From: Afifella sp. IM 167
Lineage (GTDB): Bacteria; Pseudomonadota; Alphaproteobacteria; Rhizobiales; Afifellaceae
Direction: 5' to 3'
Assembly (NCBI RefSeq): GCF_020144925.1
Contig: NZ_NSLC01000004.1
Span: 124,001-188,000 of the forward strand
Length of the DNA: 64,000 nt
How positions within the stretch are numbered: the stretch's first letter is position 1; the number at the start of each line of letters is the position of its first letter. The notes under the pieces were generated by a model that saw only the letters and a program-made list of their open reading frames with translations, ran no database searches and was not told where the DNA came from. Of the stretch, positions 41,317 to 49,481 are shown in pieces. The translations under genes were made by a program, and so were the position numbers.

Positions 41317-41396
41317 GGGAGCCGATATTCTCCAGCGAAGCATTCATCCGCCGTGCCCTACATCGACTTTCAGTTCGATGCTCAGGAGCTCGCCGA

Positions 41397-41552
41397 ATGA
41401 CCGGCGATCAGAGGCCGGAAGAAACGCTTCTTCCGGAATGGGCGCGCTGGAACGGCGAAGGCCCGGCTCCGGCGAAATGGAGAGCCACCAATCCCACGAC
41501 CGGCGCGGAGACGATCGTCTACCGCTCCTACGCCGACTATTGCATGGACTGA
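41397..41552 (+). CDS. Very small hypothetical protein
   Basis: 51 residues from ATG (MTGDQRPEETLLPEW). A GTG at 41313, overlapping the upstream stop, would add 28 basic residues. The sequence (WARWNGEGPAPAKW, TTGAETIVYRSYADYC) looks like a real small phage protein. Five bases separate it from the excisionase-like gene. Confidence 0.5.
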   Translation: MTGDQRPEETLLPEWARWNGEGPAPAKWRATNPTTGAETIVYRSYADYCMD

Positions 41553-41556
41553 CGCC

Positions 41557-41979
41557 ATGACCCGGCCCGAGCCCGACGAGATCGGACCGAACGATCCGAT
41601 CACGCTTCAGGAGGCCTGCGACCTCGCCTTTCGCGGGCGCGTCAAGGTCTCCACCTTGCGGGCCGAGATCGAGCGCGGCAATCTCGCCGTGGAGCGCATC
41701 GGCCGCAAGCTCTTCACCACGCTCGCCGATATCGAGGAGATGCGCGTCAAATGCCGCGACAGGCCAAAGGCATCAGGCTCTGGTACCAGCGCGAGCGCAT
41801 CGCCCCGGACGGGAGCCTGCGCGAGCGCGGGGTCTGGTGCATCCGCGACGGAAGACGCAAGCACCGCACTGGCTTCGCTCTTGGCGAACGCGCAGAAGCT
41901 GAAAAGGCCCTCGCGGACTACATCGTCTCGCGGCGGGAAGTCCCCCGCCACGGCCAGCGTCCTGCCGCTGAAACGCTGA
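41557..41979 (+). CDS. Excisionase-like MerR-type HTH protein
   Basis: 140 residues. Residues ~14-65 (ITLQEACDLAFRGRVKVSTL, EIERGNLAVERIGRKLFTT, DIEEMR) form the winged helix typical of excisionases and small phage DNA binders. The last ~75 residues are Ser/Ala/Thr-rich and are read from DNA that also encodes the start of the integrase in another frame (229-base overlap). Likely controls excision together with integrase. Confidence 0.75.
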   Translation: MTRPEPDEIGPNDPITLQEACDLAFRGRVKVSTLRAEIERGNLAVERIGRKLFTTLADIEEMRVKCRDRPKASGSGTSASASPRTGACASAGSGASATEDASTALASLLANAQKLKRPSRTTSSRGGKSPATASVLPLKR

Positions 41980-42968
41980 TCGTCGACGTCCTCAACCTCT
42001 ATCTTCTCGACGTCGTTCCGGCCCAGGCACGTCCCGACGAGGCGGCCGGCCGCATCGCCCGTCTCGGCACCTTCTTCGACGGCATGCATCTTTCCGACCT
42101 CAACGGCGCGCTCTGCCGCGCCTATGCCGCCGGGCGCGGCGCCCCGGTCGCCGCCCGCCGCGAGCTGGAGGATCTGAGGGCGGCGATCAACCATCACCGC
42201 GCCGAAGGGCTGTGCGCGGAGATCGTCTCCGTCGTCCTGCCGCCCCGGCCCGCCTCGCGCGAGCGCTGGCTGACGCGCAGCGAGGCGGCGCGGCTGATCT
42301 GGGCCGCATGGAGCTACCGGGAGGTGCAGAAAGGAGCGGAGACCGACAGGCGACCGCTGCGCCATGTGGCGCGCTTCGTGCTCGCCGGCCTCTATACCGG
42401 CACGCGCGCCGGGCCGATCCTTGCCGCGAGCTTCACGCCCGTTCCGGCCCGCCCGCTCGTCGACCTCGATCGCGGTGTCTTCTATCGCCGGCCGGCCGCA
42501 AGGCGCGAGACGAAGAAGCGCGCCCCGCCCGTCGTCCTGCCGCGCCGTCTTCTCGCCCATCTGAGGCGATGGCGGCGTCTCGGCCAGGCCGGCCCGGTGG
42601 AATGGCGCGGCGCACCGACGGCGCGCATCCACAGGGCCTTCGCCCATGCCGCCAGCCTCGCCGGCCTCGGCGAGGACGTCACGCCGCACACGCTGCGGCA
42701 CACCTGCGCCACCTGGCTCATGCAGGAAGGCGTCGACATGTGGCAGGCCTCGCGCTTCCTCGGCATGTCGATGGAGACGCTGGAGCGCGTCTATGGCCAC
42801 CACCACCCCGACCACCTGAGGGCCGCGCGCGAGGCGCTCGACCGGCCGGCCAGCCGCCGCGCCGCGAGCCACGCCGCAAATCCACGCGGAACGCATGCGG
42901 ACAGTTTCAGCGGAACGAAGGCGCAACACGGCGCCTCGGCCGTTCCGAAGATCGTTGATTTTCCCTGA
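41751..42968 (+). CDS. Tyrosine integrase
   Basis: 405 residues. Catalytic pattern: Arg219 in LYTGTRAG, Lys255/256 in RETKKRAP, His313-x-x-Arg316-His317 in TPHTLRHT, and Tyr348 in RVYGHHHPD. The position normally His or Trp after LG is Met339, a variation seen in related integrases. N-terminal part carries the arm-binding and core-binding domains. The gene begins inside the excisionase-like gene and ends 26 bases before the tRNA-Pro remnant. Confidence 0.93.
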   Translation: MPRQAKGIRLWYQRERIAPDGSLRERGVWCIRDGRRKHRTGFALGERAEAEKALADYIVSRREVPRHGQRPAAETLIVDVLNLYLLDVVPAQARPDEAAGRIARLGTFFDGMHLSDLNGALCRAYAAGRGAPVAARRELEDLRAAINHHRAEGLCAEIVSVVLPPRPASRERWLTRSEAARLIWAAWSYREVQKGAETDRRPLRHVARFVLAGLYTGTRAGPILAASFTPVPARPLVDLDRGVFYRRPAARRETKKRAPPVVLPRRLLAHLRRWRRLGQAGPVEWRGAPTARIHRAFAHAASLAGLGEDVTPHTLRHTCATWLMQEGVDMWQASRFLGMSMETLERVYGHHHPDHLRAAREALDRPASRRAASHAANPRGTHADSFSGTKAQHGASAVPKIVDFP

Positions 42969-42994
42969 CCTTCGGCGACACCGGTTTTCTGTCG

Positions 42995-43044
42995 TCTCGT
43001 TCGGGACGAGGGGGTCGCAGGTTCGAATCCTGCCACTCCGACCA
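42995..43044 (+). other. Attachment site: 3' part of tRNA-Pro(CGG)
   Basis: The 3' 50 bases of a tRNA: anticodon stem TCTCG / CGAGG around loop TTCGGGA (anticodon CGG), variable GGGTC, T arm GCAGG-TTCGAAT-CCTGC, acceptor CACTCCG, A, CCA. The 5' half (acceptor CGGAGTG and D arm) is missing, so this is a displaced attachment copy and not a functional tRNA. The complete gene is expected at the other prophage end. Confidence 0.85.
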
Positions 43045-43246
43045 ATCCCTCCACGGACCCGCGTGGATCGGTCGGCCGCTGAGCCGAAGCTGGCTGGAGA
43101 TGGCCGCGCGCTTGATCCTTGCCCCACCGGCGCCCGACGGGCCGCACGGATGGCGGCCAGCCAGAAGACGGCCGCCGGGGCGCGACAGCCGCCATGGGCG
43201 GCCCGCAGGCCGCACCACCCATTCATCCTTCGCCGGATTTGCTGAA

Positions 43247-43269
43247 AGCGCGCCCGTGGCGGGCGCGCT
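43247..43269 (-). terminator. Terminator-like hairpin after ugd
   Basis: Ten-base perfect stem AGCGCGCCCG / CGGGCGCGCT with a three-base loop, starting just downstream of the ugd stop on the minus strand. Followed by only a short T stretch, so efficiency is uncertain. Confidence 0.6.
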
Positions 43270-43273
43270 GCGC

Positions 43274-44602
43274 CTATGCAGCTGCGCCGACCGTCTCGCG
43301 CCCGATGGAGAGGTAGGTGAAGCCGGCCTCGCGCATTTCCTTGGCCGTATAGACGTTGCGCATGTCGACCACGATCGGGCTCTTCAGCAGCCCCTTGACG
43401 CGGTCGAGATCGAGCGCGCGGAACTCGTTCCATTCGGTGACGATGGCAATCGCATCGGCATCCTGCATAGCCTCGTAGGAGGAAGCCGCCCATTTGACGC
43501 CGTCGAAGGCGCTAATCTTGCGGGCCTCGTCCATGCCGGCCGGATCGTAGGCGACGACGGTGGCGCCCGCCTCCTTCAGCCTCCCGACGATGTCGATGGA
43601 AGGCGAATCGCGCATGTCGTCGGTCTCGGGCTTGAAGGTGACGCCGAGCAGGGCAATCGCCTTGCCTGAAACCGACCCGCCGCAGGCCTCAATGATGCGG
43701 TCCGCCATACGCAGCTTGCGCTGGTCGTTGACCTCCATCACCGCGGTCACGATGCGCGTCGGCGCACCGAACTGCTCGGCCGTACGAACCAGGGCGAGCG
43801 TGTCCTTGGGAAAGCAGGAACCCCCGAAGCCGGGGCCGGGATGCAGGAACTTCGATCCGATGCGTCGGTCGAGGCCGATGCCGCGGGCGACATCCTGCAC
43901 GTCGGCGCCCGTCTTCTCGCAAAGATCGGCCATCTCGTTGATGAAGGAGATCTTCGTGGCGAGGAAGGCGTTCGCCGCATATTTGATGAGCTCCGCCGTA
44001 CGCCGGCGGGTGAAGAGGATCGGCGTCTCGTTGATGAAGAGCGGACGATAGAGAAGACGCATCACCTCGCGCGCGCGTTCGCTCTGTACGCCGATGACGA
44101 CGCGGTCGGGCCGCTTGAAGTCCTCGATGGCGGAACCTTCACGCAGGAATTCCGGGTTGGAGGTGACGTCGATTTCCAGCTCGGGCCTTGCCTCGCGCAC
44201 GATCCGCTCGACTTCGTCGCCGGTGCCAACGGGCACGGTCGATTTCGTCACGACTACCGTATAGGCCCCGACGGAACGGGCGACCTCTTCCGCCGCGGCA
44301 TAGACATAGGAAAGGTCGGCATGGCCGTCGCCGCGCCGCGAAGGCGTGCCGACGGCGATGAAAACGGCGTCGGCGTCGGCGCAGGCCTCCGTCAGATCGG
44401 TCGTGAAGGAAAGGCGCCCCACGGCGACGTTGCCGGCGACAAGAACGTCGAGGCCCGGCTCGTAAATCGGCATCTCGCCCCGCAACAGCCGGTCGATCTT
44501 CGAGGCGTCCTTGTCGACGCATACGACTTCATGTCCGAAATCGGCAAAACAGGCCCCGGAAACCAGGCCGACATAGCCCGTCCCGATCATGGCGATCTTC
44601 AT
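43274..44602 (-). CDS. ugd: UDP-glucose 6-dehydrogenase
   Basis: 442 residues, normal length. NAD-binding GTGYVG at 7-12, substrate-binding Lys207 in ELIKYAANAF, catalytic Cys263 in GFGGSCFPKD, and the C-terminal UDP-sugar domain (LGVTFKPETDDMRDSPS). It oxidises UDP-glucose to UDP-glucuronate with two NAD+. Located at the edge of the exopolysaccharide locus, it suggests uronic acid in the polymer. In rhizobia the equivalent gene is also called rkpK. First gene beyond the prophage attachment site. Confidence 0.93.
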   Translation of the reverse strand: MKIAMIGTGYVGLVSGACFADFGHEVVCVDKDASKIDRLLRGEMPIYEPGLDVLVAGNVAVGRLSFTTDLTEACADADAVFIAVGTPSRRGDGHADLSYVYAAAEEVARSVGAYTVVVTKSTVPVGTGDEVERIVREARPELEIDVTSNPEFLREGSAIEDFKRPDRVVIGVQSERAREVMRLLYRPLFINETPILFTRRRTAELIKYAANAFLATKISFINEMADLCEKTGADVQDVARGIGLDRRIGSKFLHPGPGFGGSCFPKDTLALVRTAEQFGAPTRIVTAVMEVNDQRKLRMADRIIEACGGSVSGKAIALLGVTFKPETDDMRDSPSIDIVGRLKEAGATVVAYDPAGMDEARKISAFDGVKWAASSYEAMQDADAIAIVTEWNEFRALDLDRVKGLLKSPIVVDMRNVYTAKEMREAGFTYLSIGRETVGAAA

Positions 44603-45221
44603 AATCCATCCCTTTGCTGAGCAGGACGCTTGGGCGCGCGCGGCTGGAAAGGCCCTCTCAATACTTCAGACGAGGACGAAACCGCAAGCTTGGCCCGCTC
44701 CACACCAGCCCACCGAGGCGACTGTGGGAGATGCGCAACAGCTGCGGAAAAGATCGCCTGCGAGGAGAGCGGCGAGACGGGGCAGGCAGAAACGAGTTGC
44801 CACACTTTCTGATTGCTTTTGACCGGGCTCGGCGACTTTGTCGCACCGCACCATCTACCAGAAAGCGTTTGCTGCGCTGCGATCAAAACGCCCACATCAC
44901 TCGCGCCAGAATTGAAGTCGACGAATCGCCTTCGCCTCTATTTCTAGTATAATTCAACGGCAAAAGGCGCAACTTTTAAAGGCGATGTAAATAGTGCGGC
45001 TATTGGCTCACATTCGACTAAAGACCAAGAACGTCCGTGGCGGAAACCATAGCCAATGCCGTTAACCTTACGGGTTTACGCAGTTCCCCGGGACCCAGCG
45101 CCGCCGCTAACCATTCTGCCAATTCCGTTTCTGAAATCGTTCGAATTTGCTTTGCATCGACCGGTAAATTTTGTATTAAGTTCGCCGTGCGGCGTGCAGT
45201 AGAACTCTTTAAGGTGTCCCT
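44603..45221. other. Divergent regulatory region, 619 bp without a gene
   Basis: AT-richer than the surroundings, between ugd (minus) and the sugar-phosphate transferase (plus). A consensus TATAAT at 44948-44953 without a good -35 and T-rich stretches near 45140-45180 suggest promoters for the rightward operon. Reading frames here look like shadows. No RNA gene recognised. Confidence 0.5.
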
Positions 45222-46667
45222 ATGGTTGAATCCAGTCCGAGGGGGCAGGCCGGCGCGCTTCTGGGAACCGGCATCGCTGCGCCGTTCAGCATCCCGTCCG
45301 ACCTGCTGGCATATGCGCTCTCTCTAGTTGATCTCGTGGTTCTGACCGTCGTCATGGCGGTCGTGCACGTGACCTATCTCAGCGTGGCATTCGACGACGT
45401 GCCGTCCTTTATGGACGGCCTTCGGCTCGGCTTTGTCATCGCAGCTGTTTTCGTTGGCACGCAGTACATCCGCGGTGCCTACGACCCCTCCGTGTATATT
45501 CGTACAAAATCTCAAGTAAAAGGTGTATTGCTCGCCTGGGCACTCGCATTTCTGGTGCTTGCCTGGTTCGCCTTCCTGATGAAGATCACGGACGACTTCT
45601 CGAGAGCCTCGCTGTCGATGAACTTCGTGATCGGGCTGGCGGCCATCGTGAGCGTACGCCTCTCGCTGTCGCAGCTCATTCGCGGCCTGATCGCACGCGG
45701 TACGCTCGTCCTGCGCCGCGCCTTCGCTGTCTTTTCCGGCGAGGATGCAAGCCCTGCAACGCTGAAGCGCCTCTCCGACGATGGCATCTGGCTTGCCGGC
45801 AGCACGCGCCTCGACCATTCCCCGGAAGGCTCCAACGTCGACCATGTCGTCGCGCGCATCCGGGAGCAGCTTCATCTGGCTCCGTTCGAGGAGGTCTACG
45901 TCTTCGCGCAGTGGAACAATCCGGAGATGCTGCGTTCGCTCAGCCTCGCGCTCAGCGCCCTGCCCCTTTCGGTGTTCCTCATCGCGGACAATCACACGCA
46001 GCAGATCGTGCGTTCTCGCTCGCTGCGCACAGGTTCGCTCTGCGGCTTCGAGGTCCAGCGCGCACCCCTGACCTCGAGCGAGGTGCTGCAAAAGCGCGTG
46101 CTGGACATTGTTCTCGCCTCGGTCGCCCTGATCATGCTTGCGCCGCTTTTGACCATCGTCAGCCTTGCCATCGCGGCAGAGGGCGGAGGGCCCGTGATCT
46201 TCCGCCAGCGTCGGCGCGGTCTCGGCGGACGGCTCTTCACCATCCTGAAGTTCCGCAGCATGAGAGTGTGCGAGGATGGCGGCCATATCGAGCAGGCCAA
46301 GCGCGGCGATCCGCGAATCACCAAGCTTGGGCGAATACTCCGGCGCACCAGCATCGATGAGCTGCCGCAGCTCATCAATGTGCTCAAGGGCGAGATGTCC
46401 ATCGTCGGCCCGCGGCCGCACGCGCTGGCACACGATACGCATTACGACGAGTTGATCGAGATCTACCAGTACCGCCACCACCTGCCGCCGGGCCTGACGG
46501 GCTGGGCACAGATTCACGGGTTCCGTGGCGAGACTGCAGAGCTGCGACTGATGGAAAAGCGTGTCGAGCATGACCTGTGGTACATTAACCACTGGTCGAT
46601 CTTCCTCGACATCTGGATCATCATTCGTACCGCGTTCTCCCTGGTTTCGACTAAGAACGCCTATTAA
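45222..46667 (+). CDS. Polyprenyl-phosphate sugar-1-phosphate transferase (ExoY/WcaJ type)
   Basis: 481 residues. N-terminal membrane segments (about 28-48, 66-82, 103-121, 134-150), a central soluble part, then the catalytic domain: KRVLDIVLASVALIMLAPLL membrane helix, VIFRQRRRGLGGRLFTILKF, RSMR, TSIDELPQLINVLKGEMSIV, GPRP, and PGLTGWAQI. It attaches the first sugar phosphate to undecaprenyl phosphate at the inner membrane. First gene of the rightward operon; AAGGTG stands before the ATG. Confidence 0.9.
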   Translation: MVESSPRGQAGALLGTGIAAPFSIPSDLLAYALSLVDLVVLTVVMAVVHVTYLSVAFDDVPSFMDGLRLGFVIAAVFVGTQYIRGAYDPSVYIRTKSQVKGVLLAWALAFLVLAWFAFLMKITDDFSRASLSMNFVIGLAAIVSVRLSLSQLIRGLIARGTLVLRRAFAVFSGEDASPATLKRLSDDGIWLAGSTRLDHSPEGSNVDHVVARIREQLHLAPFEEVYVFAQWNNPEMLRSLSLALSALPLSVFLIADNHTQQIVRSRSLRTGSLCGFEVQRAPLTSSEVLQKRVLDIVLASVALIMLAPLLTIVSLAIAAEGGGPVIFRQRRRGLGGRLFTILKFRSMRVCEDGGHIEQAKRGDPRITKLGRILRRTSIDELPQLINVLKGEMSIVGPRPHALAHDTHYDELIEIYQYRHHLPPGLTGWAQIHGFRGETAELRLMEKRVEHDLWYINHWSIFLDIWIIIRTAFSLVSTKNAY

Positions 46668-46680
46668 GCAGAGACACCCC

Positions 46681-46706
46681 GGTGGCGCCGCCGTCATGGC
46701 GCCACC
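46681..46706 (+). terminator. Terminator-like hairpin after sugar-phosphate transferase
   Basis: Nine-base stem GGTGGCGCC / GGCGCCACC with an eight-base loop, followed by ATCCTTT. It lies 14 bases after the stop codon and before the phosphatase gene. Confidence 0.55.
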
Positions 46707-46729
46707 ATCCTTTGGCATGAGCTGATCAG

Positions 46730-47482
46730 GTGTTGACCTTGCTTTCTTGGCCTTCAAGGTCCCCTCGGGATGTTCCGATCTATCCACGCCTTCCGGCAGA
46801 GCGAATGCTGCTGGCGATCGGCGATATACATGGCAGGGCGGACCTCCTCTCCGATCTGCACGCATGGCTGGACGACTATGTCCATGCGGACGGCGCCTAC
46901 GACATCACCGAGATCTATCTCGGCGATTACATCGACCGGGGGCTTTATTCGCGCCATGTGATCGACATGCTCATCGAGCGGTCGCGGCAGCGCTCGACGA
47001 TCTTCCTTCGCGGCAACCACGAAGCGTGCCTGCAGAACTTTCTCGACGGAAAGCTCGCGGTGCGGGATTGGGCGCGCCTCGGAGGGATGGAGACGCTTCA
47101 CTCCTACGGCCTCAATCCGACCCCCCATCCCTCGCTGAACGACGACTTCGCGCGCACCATGCCCCCCGAGCACCACGCGTTCTTCGCTTCGCTGCGGACG
47201 CACTTCGCCGAGGGCGGGTACTTCTTCGTCCATGCCGGCGTCGATCCGAAAAAGCCGCTGGATGAGCAGTCGGAACGCACGATGCTGTGGATCCGCGACG
47301 AGTTCCTCAACTATCCCGGCCGGTTCGGAAACGTCGTCGTGCACGGCCACAGCCCGGTGCGCGAGCCTGACTTCCGCCCGAACCGGATCAACGTCGACAC
47401 CGGGGCCTACGCGACCAACCGGCTCTCCTGCCTGAAGATCGATGAAAACGGTCCTGAGGCTCTCGAATGGGAGGTCTACTGA
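46730..47482 (+). CDS. PPP-family metallophosphoesterase/protein phosphatase
   Basis: 250 residues from GTG; an ATG at 46805 (residue 26) right before the catalytic core is an alternative. Metal-binding motifs GDIHG (31-35), GDYIDRG (65-71), GNHE (95-98), HAGVDP and VVHGHSP are all present. Such phosphatases are often found in rhizobial polysaccharide clusters. It may reverse tyrosine or serine phosphorylation or act on a small substrate. Its end overlaps the converging O-antigen-ligase-type gene by seven bases. Confidence 0.8.
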   Translation: MLTLLSWPSRSPRDVPIYPRLPAERMLLAIGDIHGRADLLSDLHAWLDDYVHADGAYDITEIYLGDYIDRGLYSRHVIDMLIERSRQRSTIFLRGNHEACLQNFLDGKLAVRDWARLGGMETLHSYGLNPTPHPSLNDDFARTMPPEHHAFFASLRTHFAEGGYFFVHAGVDPKKPLDEQSERTMLWIRDEFLNYPGRFGNVVVHGHSPVREPDFRPNRINVDTGAYATNRLSCLKIDENGPEALEWEVY

Positions 47483-49020
47483 CCCTCCGGATCCGGCCGC
47501 AACGGCGCGGCCGACGCTGGAGAGCGGGCGAGTTCGCGGGTCGGAAAGCGCGGTCGATTGCCCCTCTTTCCCTTTGCGCCTGCGGAGGGCGGGCGGACAG
47601 GCGGGCGCGCGGTCTCCTGCCTGCGTTCCGCCCCGGAACTCGCGCGTCCTAGTGCGACTGCGGTGCAGGCACCCAGCGCGGCGGAAAAATACGCGGCGAA
47701 CCCCGGCACCTGCAGCGGAAAATCGATCAGGGAATGGAGCGCGACCAGCGTGGAGACCGCCGCGCCGGCGATCGGCACGTTCCGCATCCGCCGGCGCGAG
47801 CGGATCCCGGTGATCAGGATGTGCGTCACGACGACGAAGACGAGGACGAGCGCGAACAGAAAAGGCAGACCGAGCGCCATGTAGCCTTCGAGGTAGGTGC
47901 TGTGGGCCGTCTCCCACCTCGCGGCCGGCGCGCAATCCGCAGCCCGGTAGGCGGGAAAGACCACCGGGAAAGTGCCGAGACCCGTGCCGAACCAGACATG
48001 GTCGCCGATCGCCCTCACAGTCGAGCGATAGGCACACCAGCGCGCGCTATCGAGGCCGGCAAGCTGGAACCTCAGAAGGGCCCTCCCGGCGACGACGATG
48101 CCGGCAATCGCAAGGAGAACCGACAGGCCCAGCATCGCCGCCAGGCGCTTGGCGACCGGCACCTCCTTGCGGCGCAGATACGTCCAGAGCCTGATGGCGG
48201 AGAAGACGAAGACGCCGGAGAGGAAAACGGCGATGCCCGCGCGTGACTGGGTCAGCAGGAGTGCCGTCAGGCAGGCACCAGCACCCACAAGCCAGATGCC
48301 GGCATAGGCCTGCGCGGAAAGACGAAGGGGCATCCGGACGGGCTCGCCGGGAGGCGGCGGCGGGCGCCACCTTTCGTTCGCCTGGCGAGGGGTGGCAGCC
48401 ACGGCCGCGCACAGAAGCGCGGCGCAGCCGAAGAACGCAGCGGCCGTATTACGATTGATGAAGGAGCCAGTCAGGCTCTCCGGGTAGGCCACCTTGGGGA
48501 TCAGGAGAATGTGGCCGGGATCGAACAGGAACTGCGGAATGCCGATCACCGCGAGCACGACGCCCAGGCCGGCGAGAAACTGGACCAGGAAAAAGGCGCT
48601 CTCTTCGCGGCGAAAGAGAATGAAGGTCGTCACGAAGACGAGAAGCGGGAGCACGGCGGCAGGTATGGCGTAGAGCGTGCGGCCCGGATCGACGGAGATC
48701 GCTCCCGGACCCGGGGGAACGATTCGCGCGGCGGCATCCTCAAGCCCAAGCGCATCCCCCAGACCGAGCGGCAATGTCTGCAACAGCGACCAGCCGATCA
48801 GAGCCGCGGCAAGAGCAACGGTGAGCAGAGCAAGGTTGCGCAGCCGGCGGTTCGGAAGCGGCTGCCACACGGCGGACAGTGCGCTGACGAGGAAAAGGCC
48901 GGCCATGAGCGAAAAGGTAAGAGGGCGCGTTGCGCCATAAGCCAGCACGCCAGCCACGACGGCCATACAGAATGCAGGCCGCCCCTCATACGGGAAGCCA
49001 CCGCGCAATCTCGCTTTCAT
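47476..49020 (-). CDS. O-antigen ligase/polymerase family membrane protein
   Basis: 514 residues with about a dozen membrane segments. The family signature is in the second half: ESLTGSFINRNTAAAFFGCA, QSRAGIAVFLSG, then the large periplasmic loop with WFGTGLGTFPVVFPAYR, AHSTYLEGYMALGLP and more membrane helices. The ~70 C-terminal residues are basic and disordered. It ligates or polymerises polysaccharide units in the periplasm. It is on the opposite strand to the rest of the operon, and is one of two such proteins here. Confidence 0.82.
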   Translation of the reverse strand: MKARLRGGFPYEGRPAFCMAVVAGVLAYGATRPLTFSLMAGLFLVSALSAVWQPLPNRRLRNLALLTVALAAALIGWSLLQTLPLGLGDALGLEDAAARIVPPGPGAISVDPGRTLYAIPAAVLPLLVFVTTFILFRREESAFFLVQFLAGLGVVLAVIGIPQFLFDPGHILLIPKVAYPESLTGSFINRNTAAAFFGCAALLCAAVAATPRQANERWRPPPPPGEPVRMPLRLSAQAYAGIWLVGAGACLTALLLTQSRAGIAVFLSGVFVFSAIRLWTYLRRKEVPVAKRLAAMLGLSVLLAIAGIVVAGRALLRFQLAGLDSARWCAYRSTVRAIGDHVWFGTGLGTFPVVFPAYRAADCAPAARWETAHSTYLEGYMALGLPFLFALVLVFVVVTHILITGIRSRRRMRNVPIAGAAVSTLVALHSLIDFPLQVPGFAAYFSAALGACTAVALGRASSGAERRQETARPPVRPPSAGAKGKRGNRPRFPTRELARSPASAAPLRPDPEGQ

Positions 49021-49481
49021 TAGCTCCCTTCGCCCGCCCGCATCCCACCAGACAGCCCGTTATTCCTAAGTGATTCTGCGACAATGCTCGAACCCGAAAG
49101 AGCAATCGCCCCGACCCCGCCGAGCGCGCCGCAGCAAGCGAGGCCCGAAACGATCCCCCTTTTCACCTTCTCCGGCAGCTTCCGCCGCGTTCGCAGATAA
49201 CAGCACGCGACCGGCCCAAGCCCCGCCTCGATCGCGTGCTATCACGCCGCTTCAATCCTTCACGCCAAGCACCTGTGGGGAGTTAACCAAGGGTAAAAAT
49301 GTCGCTGATGGGAAGTGCATTTTGTTCTTGTTTCAAGTAAGACACAAAGCTGAGCCAGCGCCTTCCAAAGCTGCGGGCCGATCTGCTGAATTCTATTTCC
49401 AGGAGGCCTCTGGCCCATGCTTGGTCGTTCACCAAACCCCATCGCGGCCGCTATGGCAGGCACCGTAAGGGAAGGCGTCTG
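49021..49481. other. Divergent regulatory region, 461 bp without a gene
   Basis: Separates the minus-strand polymerase-type gene from the co-polymerase gene. The part from about 49275 to 49350 (GTTAACCAAGGGTAAAAATG and T-rich tracts) is less GC-rich and may hold promoters. No gene or RNA is recognised; open frames here are shadows. Confidence 0.5.

Larger units (their letters stand above)
1..43044. mobile_element. Prophage (lambda-type head, Mu-type tail), left end outside window
   Basis: Nearly continuous phage gene set on the minus strand, bounded on the right by a tyrosine integrase and the 3' part of tRNA-Pro(CGG). Modules right to left: integration, lysogeny switch, early operon, terminase and head, contractile tail, distal fibres. 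The left attachment site is not in the window; an intact tRNA-Pro(CGG), or a copy of the same 3' segment, is expected beyond position 1. Head and tail genes look intact, so the element may be functional, but lysis genes are not visible. Confidence 0.93.

Noticed and set aside
42995-43044. Functional tRNA gene
   Set aside because: Only the 3' half is present; no 5' acceptor strand CGGAGTG or D arm upstream.
44603-45221. Small genes in the divergent gap
   Set aside because: Short open frames without ribosome sites or plausible protein composition.
45512-45859. Minus-strand frame within the sugar-phosphate transferase gene
   Set aside because: Antisense shadow; the plus-strand gene has membrane helices and catalytic motifs throughout.
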